This document shows positions 26,901 to 35,900 of a stretch of 64,000 nucleotides of DNA, piece after piece (position 1 is the stretch's first letter; each line of letters starts with the position of its first letter). A model generated the notes under the pieces. The model saw nothing but the letters and a program-made list of their open reading frames with translations, made no database searches and was not told where the DNA came from. The stretch is from the NCBI GenBank assembly GCA_003260075.1, contig QLIY01000181.1:74400-138399 (forward strand), in the 5' to 3' direction. The DNA is from Phallusia mammillata (Eukaryota > Chordata > Ascidiacea > Phlebobranchia > Ascidiidae). The position numbers and the translations under genes are program-made.

Positions 26901-29900
26901 AGGTGTATTGAACTGGTTCTTTTAGGTTTATGTTTATGCCACTAGCTATTCCACTCCTATCCTTCTATCGTTCGGCAACAGCCCTGCAATTGTGGATAAG
27001 TTTTTACCCGCTGGTACATCAGACGAAGATTTTCGGTAAATGTTTCGGTAAAATTAGGACGAGTGGTTTTGATGAGCTTTAAAACAATCAATATTTCAAG
27101 GGTTCGTTTGGAGATTCGTATATTAGATGAATATGGAGAATCGGTATCGATAAACAAAACTGTACGGGTTCTAACACCACAGGTTAGTAAATATTTTGCC
27201 ATATATAACTGTAGAGTATTTTATGATGAAAATGTAGTGCTTACATACACTTTAATACGCAATTTATCAACATTTCCACTCTTTTTCTTCCTACCAACTG
27301 ACAGTTAGTTGATACTTAGCCTCGTCAGTTCTGTTTAATGCTCCAATCTACCTATTGTCTAATTGTGAATTTATGTCGACCCAGGTGGTTTCAGCGGATG
27401 AGCTTAACAACATAACTTCGACCGGAATAACGACTTCTGGTACTCAGGGTGTGTCTCAACTCTCGTCAGCCGTATCCGCTGTGCTTAACAAAGAGGTAAT
27501 TTCTGTTCTATGCAACTTATATGGAAGCACATCTGGTCCAAAATGTGTAGGTGTCATAGTGCATGATACAACAACCTGAACAAACCTCGGTGCAGTTGAC
27601 TGCCGCAAAAGAAACTATAGAACTTAGTAATACGCAACAAAAGATAAGCGTAAATCAACCCGGTACACGCTGTATTGGATCTTTAATGTCTTTAAAGTTT
27701 TATACAAAATATAAGTTTTGCTTTAAAAAGGGGTCAAAAGCGGTCAACACTTCCGCCAGTGTTGAGGAACAGACTGAAAACCAAAACGCCAAACACAAAA
27801 GAACAGCGATCAGAGCTACACTGGTTGATGCAGTTGTGTCTCGAATCAACGCTGATAGTGATTTAGATGGTAGATATTTTATGCATTGCACAGTGTGTTG
27901 AAACATATCTCAATTCGCGACATTTGTTGCAGGAATCCAACAATCTTGTAGTGCCATTAGCGAACTAACTTATGTTTCGGAAGAAACCGATGACAAAACA
28001 CAAAGAAAAGCTGTGGCAGCACTTGCTGACAGAACCAACTCCATTATGAGGTTGAGTGTTACAGTGTTTTTGAAAGTTTCTTTGACTGCGGAATGTTACG
28101 GCCATATTGTATTGAATTTATAGTCTTTCGACAAGCAAACCCTCTGAAGATATCAAAGAAACAGGGGGGGGGGGGTGTTACAGTGTTTTTGAAAACTTTT
28201 TTTGACTGCTCATGTTGTATTTATAGTCTTTCGACAAGCAAACCCTCTGAAGATATCAAAGAAACAGCTTCGGTTTTGGTGGGCGGAATCGACAACATAT
28301 TGAAAGCATCAAGAAACCAACTCGTGTCAAATCTTCAGCTTTCTTCTTCGAGCAACAGTTTGGTCGAAGTTCCCGTCTTTAGTATTAAGCAAACCTCAAA
28401 TATATCACCAAAAGCGGTGTTGAGCGAAGAAGAAGCATTCATGTCACCAGAAGAAAGGTCGGAGCTAAGACGCTTAGCAGAAAATCATGCAAACGTGTTG
28501 CACGAACAACGCAGGCAACAGGTACCTTTCAGTTTTGTAATCAACGTTACTGCTTAATTTAAACAAGCACAATATCTCGTCGAAGAGCCGAATAGTAGGA
28601 AAACAGGCTGTGAAGTCCGTGTCTACAATATCAAAAGCCTTGGTGCAGCGCGCAGTGCCCGGTGAACCGAGCGTGGATTTAAGCTCCCGAGGATTTGATC
28701 TTCGCTCAGAGAAAACTACAGCTGCCGACTTTTGTCGACAAGCTTCAAATAGCGGTTCAGGTTGTAATGTTAGAATAAAGAATATTCTGTAACAGCTAAA
28801 GTTTCTGCTGGAAACAAATCTACTTTAAAATGGTTTGATTAAAATAAAATTCTCGAAGAGCTTTGCATTGATGAATTTGTTAAATACCATTATGTTGTCT
28901 GTACCATCTTGCATTGTCAGTGTTTATTAGCATATAGACTGCCATAAATAGACAGTCCCTGCAAACCCATGTTACCGATGCAACTAATATAGATCCTCCT
29001 CAATCTCACTCAACGAAAGGACGCATTAACCTCAATCATTGTGGTGATTCTGATATGCCATCTGACGAAACTCTTGATACTGAGGTCGGTGTTTGTTGTC
29101 ATTGTCATTTTTGTTAACAAAGGTTTTGTTCAAATGCTTTAACAATATGTTTTGTTTGTGTTGATTTGAACAATTAAAATGGATTTTGTAAAAATGGATT
29201 TTGCTGCGAACACAGCTACTTACACTCGAAGAAAATCCCTATGTATGGGATGACAGCGCAGATAACGTCCGATCATCAGTTGTGAGTTTGACCATAAAAT
29301 CCTCGAATGGGTCAAATCCTTTTCACAACACGAGCAAGTAAATTACATCACAATGTTATATCTTTTATAAATGACTATAAAAAAATTCTTTCCATTAACT
29401 TTTAGTGTTTATCGTCTGGAACTGCCTGTAGATCCACGTCTGTCATCGGTTCCACCTCAGTCGTTCAATTTTACTTCGTCCGGAATTGACAACATGTCCT
29501 ATCATGAATTTAAATCAGCAACGACTGAGGACGTAATCTTTTTGACAATTCAGCCGAAAAATGCGACTGAACACATTCGCCTGCGAGTTTATTTTTTGCT
29601 CACAGATAAGTAAGTTTTCACTTTATCTTTATGTTTTTGATATTCTGGTTGTTGTATACAACATCCACAGATACGACACATTTCCTACGATGGAAAACAA
29701 CACATTTATTGTTGAGCTTCCTGATACTATCAACGTGCATAATCCTTACCGGGTTCGATTTAACGGATCAGAGTTAGAGGAAAATTCGCGATATGTGTTT
29801 GGAATACACGAAATTGGTTGGTTAGTTTTATATTTTTGAGTAAAACCAAAATATATTTATACGTGCAAAATATTTTGTTCCAAAAAAAAACAATATTGCA

Positions 29901-32900
29901 GTTATTGTAAGGGGTAACTAAGCCATAGAACGCTTTTGGAAGCATTTGCAGATACTTGCAGATAGACTACAGCAGGGTGGCCGCATGCGGCTCTTCGCTT
30001 GGTTATATGTGGCTCTTGCGTCGTTGTCGAAGTTTGGGGCCTACTGTGTATATTTTGGTTAGTATGTGGCGATCTGGTACAAAAATCGTTGAATTTAAAG
30101 TAAAGCTTCAACAATTTTGCTTTTAAACAAACTTACAATCGATATGGCCACAAACCTTGCCTTAAAACTGCAACCTTTTGTGGCAAATGTCTTGATTGTG
30201 ATCTCATATATTCAATTGTTGAACAATGAATGGTTGCTTATTGTTGCGTACAATGCGAATGAGACACAAAGCAACAGCAATATTTACAACAAAGTGTTCC
30301 ATGTAAAATAATAGTGCTTCAATCCGTTGGTTTTCGGGTTACGACGAACGTTGTATTTTATGGGAAGTTTGTCTTGGGTTTGATTTGAGCAACTGTTGGT
30401 GGTAAATGCATTAATGACGTCGCAATGAATTTAGTTTCGCCACTTTGCATTTTTGTTAAACTAGGCGCCTACGGTTGGGGCGCATGCGCATTAGATAAAA
30501 AGTTTTTCAGCAGGGAAAATCTTTTGAGTAAACAATTTTTGTCAAGTTAGCCTTCAAAATGGCAAAAAAAAAAAAAAAAATGATTTAGCAATTCACCAGA
30601 CATTAATCTCACCGAACGTTAGTAATAGAATGAGACAAAAAGGATGTTTTAATTTATTTGATTTTGTTTGTGAGATTCGTTGAAATGAGAGTTTTGTGTG
30701 AGAGACAGTGTTGAAAATGACTGGGGGTGGTCTGTACAAGTCAAATTGTGTCATTATTATGTTGGTGTGCGACATTTGGAATAAATCTGGCTAAGCACAG
30801 ATCTCTGTGTGTGAGGAAGGGCCAAGGCATTGAACATATCTGCTTATGTGTATAATGTGGCTCTCTGTGTTAACGCAACAAAAAATATGGCTCTTAGGCT
30901 TCGACCGGTTGGTCACCCCTGGACTACAGTAACTCAATACGGAAAATGTAAAGATACTTACCGTAAATATATTGCAGATGATATCGGAAATGTGACGCAG
31001 AAGGAAAACATGACGTTATCAAGCTACCTTTTAACGACAATGGTGACGTCATGTCGCTTTTGGAATGAAACAACTGAAAAATGGGAAACTACTGGTCAGC
31101 AACCTTTGCAGCAACAAGCCAATTTGCTGAAAAATAATATTGCCCTATTGTTTAGGATGCGAGCTGAGTTCTGAAACCAATTCTCAGCTTGTTATATGCT
31201 TGTGTAACCACTTGACATCATTTGGGGCTGGTTTTGTTGTTGCCCCAAACCCGATAGATTTTTCGAAATTGGCAGACAAACTGCAGGTACATTGTCACTT
31301 ACCCTTTGTGACGAATTTGCTTTACCAGTGTTTATACATTTTGTTTAAGAATTTAAAAGACAATTTAGGAGTTCTGCTGACATTGGTGATTTTGTTTGTT
31401 TTGTACGTCGTTGGGGTGCTCATTTGTCGAAGACAAGACAAGAATGATATCAAAAAGGTTAGACACATTTCGGGATTTCCGATTTTATATTTCCTCCATA
31501 ATGCCACGTGCTTGCAGAATCTAAAGATTAGAACTTTATTTTGAGAAGCACAAAAAGCTCTGACTTTTTTAATTTATCAACAAAAAGATGAGTCTGTATT
31601 TAGTGGTCTATATCTCTACTACAAGACAACAAACTAAACGGAGATAACTTCTATCTAATCACGGTTAAGACCGGCTGGACCAGCAACGCTGATACAACCA
31701 GTCGAGTCCATTTTGTATTGAGTGGAGAAAACACGGACACTGGAATACGAAGTCTTGCTGACTCAACAGAGACTGTAAGTAATAATTCAAAAGTTAGATG
31801 TGTTTCTTAAGTTTTAAGCAATCTGCGTTGGGCGTTTTAGCATAAATTAGCAATGTTGGCTATTTAATGTTTGGAAAACTGAACAAAGAATAATATTTGA
31901 ATGCATATAACAGTCCGCTGTTTACGTTCGCGCTCTTGTTACATCCGCCATAACTGTTTGTGAGAAAAACGTGAAAATTCTGCTCAAAGCGACCCTTATT
32001 TTTCAATGCTGTAATTACTGATGTTCGACAGAAATTTGAACGAGGAAGTGTGCGTAAGTTTTTAATGAACTCTGATCGTCCTCTTGGAAACCTTACTTGG
32101 ATAAAAATATGGCACGACAATTCCGGACGTAATTCACTCGCTTCGTGGTATCTTGATCATTTGATAGTTACTGACTTACAAACCAACAAAAGGTAAAACC
32201 AATTGTAAAAAATATGATTGTTATGTACTTTCTCCACACACGTTTTTTGTGTAACTTAACCGTTTGTCAGTAAGTGGTAGACAAATTTCTTATTGTAGTA
32301 AAGTCCAATGTGTAATTAAATACTTATCTAGTAACGGCCATTGATTAAAACAAGTAATAGACTTGTGCACAACACGATATGGTAGTATTTTCCAAAAAAA
32401 ATCAACACAGCGTTCATCTGTGAAATAACCAAAACCCTGGACTTTCGGTTATAAATTTATAAAAAAATAGTCATGCCGTTTTAGATTAATATCATACGAA
32501 TTACCTTTTTCGTTTTCTTGGCACCTGTTTCCTTTTAGATCTAGAATCACTGTCATATAAAAGCAGTAGTATTCTAAATTTCCAGAAACTATTTCATGTG
32601 CAATGATTGGTTAGCTGTTGATGCATCAGACGGAAGGGTCGAAAGAGTTATACCTGTAGCTGGAGAAAAACAAATTGGAAGCTTTCGACATTTGTTTACT
32701 TCTTCAACAAAAAGAGATTTTAGCGATGGACATCTTTGGTTTTCATGTTTGTGACATTACAAAAATAATTGAAGTTTATTTTGTTACATACTTACTAAGA
32801 CTGAGTGCATGCAAGGCAAAACTTGCATATTTTGGTAACATTACTTTTGTCTTAGTGTAAAAGTTGTTGTCTTGCAGTGTTTTCTCGACCAACGAAGAGT

Positions 32901-35900
32901 AACTTCACTAGAGTCCAACGTCTTTCCTGTGCCTTTACACTGCTCCTTTCAACAATGCTTACCAGCGCAATGTTTTACGGAAAAGACGGCGAAGATAGCG
33001 GACAACAGGGAAGAATTGACATTGGTCAGTTATTCTAATGATACGGCTGATTTTTGCAACGATGTAGACAATAACTAATGATTGATGCCTTCAGGCCCAA
33101 TATCACTCTCCGTTCAACAACTTATTATTAGCGTGGAGGCGTCACTGGTTGTTTTGCCGATAAACATTATTCTGGTTCAGGTATAACACACTGATCAATC
33201 GATTCTTTAAATGTGTTTCACATTTTAACAATTTTACTTTGTGCAGATGTTCCGTCGAATCAGACCAAAGAGCAGCGACGTGGAAATAAAAAAATCAGTC
33301 AGGTCTCTACTAAAGAGTTCAACCCTTGACAACCTTAAAGAAAACGAAACTAACAATGGAAATCAAAACGAAGATGAGAACAGCAAAATACGGTTGAATT
33401 ATTTCTACTACTTTCTTAATAGTTCTAAATAATTTTTGTGATACTAAAATAGAATCGCCGTAAGGTTTTGCAGGGTGTTTTTTGGAACATTATCAAAAAA
33501 ATATTTAAATTTAATTTTTAATGTTTCAGAACCTTGCCCTACTGGTTCACTTATGTGGTTTGGTCAATAATGTTCATTGTGGCATCGGTCAGTGCCTCCT
33601 TTGTGTTCATCTACAGCATCGATTGGGGTCCTCAAAAATCCAATGACTGGCTTCTTTCGATTTGTCTTTCATTTACCCAGTCAATATTAGTAGTGCAACC
33701 AGCTAAGGTAGGATTTTTTGTAACTTAGATGCTAAATATTATTTTACCGCTTTAACCAATGTAACAAATAAACCTTACGGTTTTTGATCAAAAATTATTA
33801 GAAATGGTTACTTGGCTCGTAATTTAATGTTTTAAACATTGTGTAGGAAAAGTTTAATGCGTTTGGATCTACCTCACTTAAACTGCAAGTGGCCAAAGTC
33901 AAGCCCAACATACGGCGCATTAAGCTAAATTTGCCAAAATCATTAACAAGTTGCGTTCAACTGTCTGATGAAATAGCAAATTACAAAATATTCTGACATT
34001 AACAACATTTAACAAATTTGTCGTTCAACTGGTGTAATGCTAAACAACCCATCCACACTTGCGAACTATAAAAAAAATGAGGATCTGGATTTGTCCGGAG
34101 GAGACAGGCGAAGGCTTTTTGGTAAAATATCTGCGGCTTTGCAGGCGTGATTGAACCTGATATGGCCGTATTCTATTTTGATGGTACGGACTGCCTTGAC
34201 ATACTTTCTGGCCGCTAGCAGACTCGCTTGATTATAAGCTCTTCTGATCATAGAGAATACTGTACAGGCGTTTCGTCCACCAGGTTGCATATTTAACAAA
34301 TTTGTCGCTCAACTGGTGTAATTCTAAACAAAACACTAGTTGTTGTTTCAAGAACTTGTATTTGCTAACGTTTCGCCCACCAGGGGGGGGGGCTTTTCGG
34401 ATGTCCTTTGTTATTAGGTAATTATTTTTCATCGTATCTGGTGGGCGAAACGGGGGGGGGGGCAATAACACAGGACATCCGAAAAGAGTTGCGCCCGTTA
34501 CAAACTTCTCTGCAAAGTCAAAAGCCTAAGCCCCGTTTTCCGCGACATTTTACGTCCAACCTCTCCGTCAAATTTCGGACATTAGTTCCGCTTTATCGTG
34601 CCCTTTGTTATTAGGTAATTATTTTTCATCGTATCTGGTGGGCGAAACGTTAGCAAATACAAGTTCTTGAAACAACAACTAGTATTTTGTTTAGCATTAC
34701 ACCAGTTGAACGACAAATTTGTTAAATATACAAACTGGTGGACGTAACGCCTGTTCAGTATTTTATATTAACAGCATTTCTGAAAAGAACTCTAAAGAAT
34801 CGGTTAATATTTTGTGGTAAACCACTAAGCTAAAATTAAATAGCAGGTTTGTAGAAACTGATTGCACTACTATTTTTTCAGGTTATTGTAGGTGCCGTGG
34901 TTGTTTCTTTCCTTATCAACCGTTTCGCTCGTGAAAAAGCTGAAGAAATGATTGAGGAGGATAAGCAAATTGATATTGATATGGACGATTATAAGCAGAA
35001 AGAGGAAGAATGGCTCGTACAATGCCCCATAGATGATACTTATGGTAGTGTAACTGTAAAGGGTTGCATAGGCCTACCGTATGTTAACGTTCTACGCCAC
35101 ACACACACACCATGTCGCCTGCAGTGTTACCTTGTGGCGAAATGCACGATTTGATGTGGCATTGTTGGATAACCATTTTTTTTTCTTTTTTTGAAAAGCG
35201 TGATAATTATAGGTGTAGGGATTTACAAAATTAAAAATTGTAGAAACAATGTTTACTTAAGACTAATTTACAACCTTTAAGTTGATCTAATACAAGTCAT
35301 TCCAGTTGCTGAACTGAAAAGTACACGTTAGAAAAAATCCATTATGAAAGTACAAGAAAAGTGTTCAAATGTATAAAATAATAATTTTGCCCAACAGAAC
35401 AAGTAACTGAAAATTATGCCCCGAAACCGGAGGAGCTTGAAGCAGCTCGAAAACAAAGGGAGCATCACAAGCGTATGACTGAAACACTACATGATATTGG
35501 AAGTTATGTGCTTTACGTAATACTTTTGCTTATCGCAACAAATGTCGCCAAAGATCCCAATTCATTTTGGATGCATAACTCCATTTCCGACATTTTTCTC
35601 GAGGCTGATCCAGTATTTGAAGAGGTTTTTGTCTGATTTAAAACTTTTCTGCAACATCTCTATTAAGTTTCTGTCCATTTAGGTTAGAACTATCGATCAG
35701 TTTTGGGAATGGACCGATGCTGTTTTGATAAAAGGCTTACACGCAGGAAATTGGTATAATGGAAAAAGAGTAACATGGACGGAAACAAGGTTTCTTAGTA
35801 ATCGAGAAACGTTTGTTATTGGTCCGGCTAGAATCCGACAAGTTCGTGTACGACAAGGTCGGTTAAAGAATTGCCAAGTGCTGCATTGTTGCTTACATAG

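Larger units (their letters stand above)
22573..27182 (+). other. REJ domain region
   Basis: About eleven exons (22573-22821, 22889-23657, 24016-24115, 24759-24928, 24994-25133, 25422-25552, 25902-26146, 26488-26658, 26737-26849, 26926-27035, 27101-27182). The REJ signature is clear at the C-terminal side: TELLTNLPPYGGSCDIQPTE, then FSIKCSGWLDEG. REJ is named from the sea-urchin sperm receptor for egg jelly and is a conserved extracellular block of polycystin-1. Two transposons sit together in the intron 23658-24758 and a SINE-like copy in 25134-25421. Confidence 0.85.

Noticed and set aside
33848..33975. An exon between the QPAK exon and the VIVGAVV exon
   Set aside because: The flanking exons already join in phase and match the family helix without a gap; this stretch has no family similarity.
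34258..34760. A TA-flanked Tc1/mariner-type element
   Set aside because: Similarity between the arms continues beyond the TA dinucleotides, so they are not the true ends.
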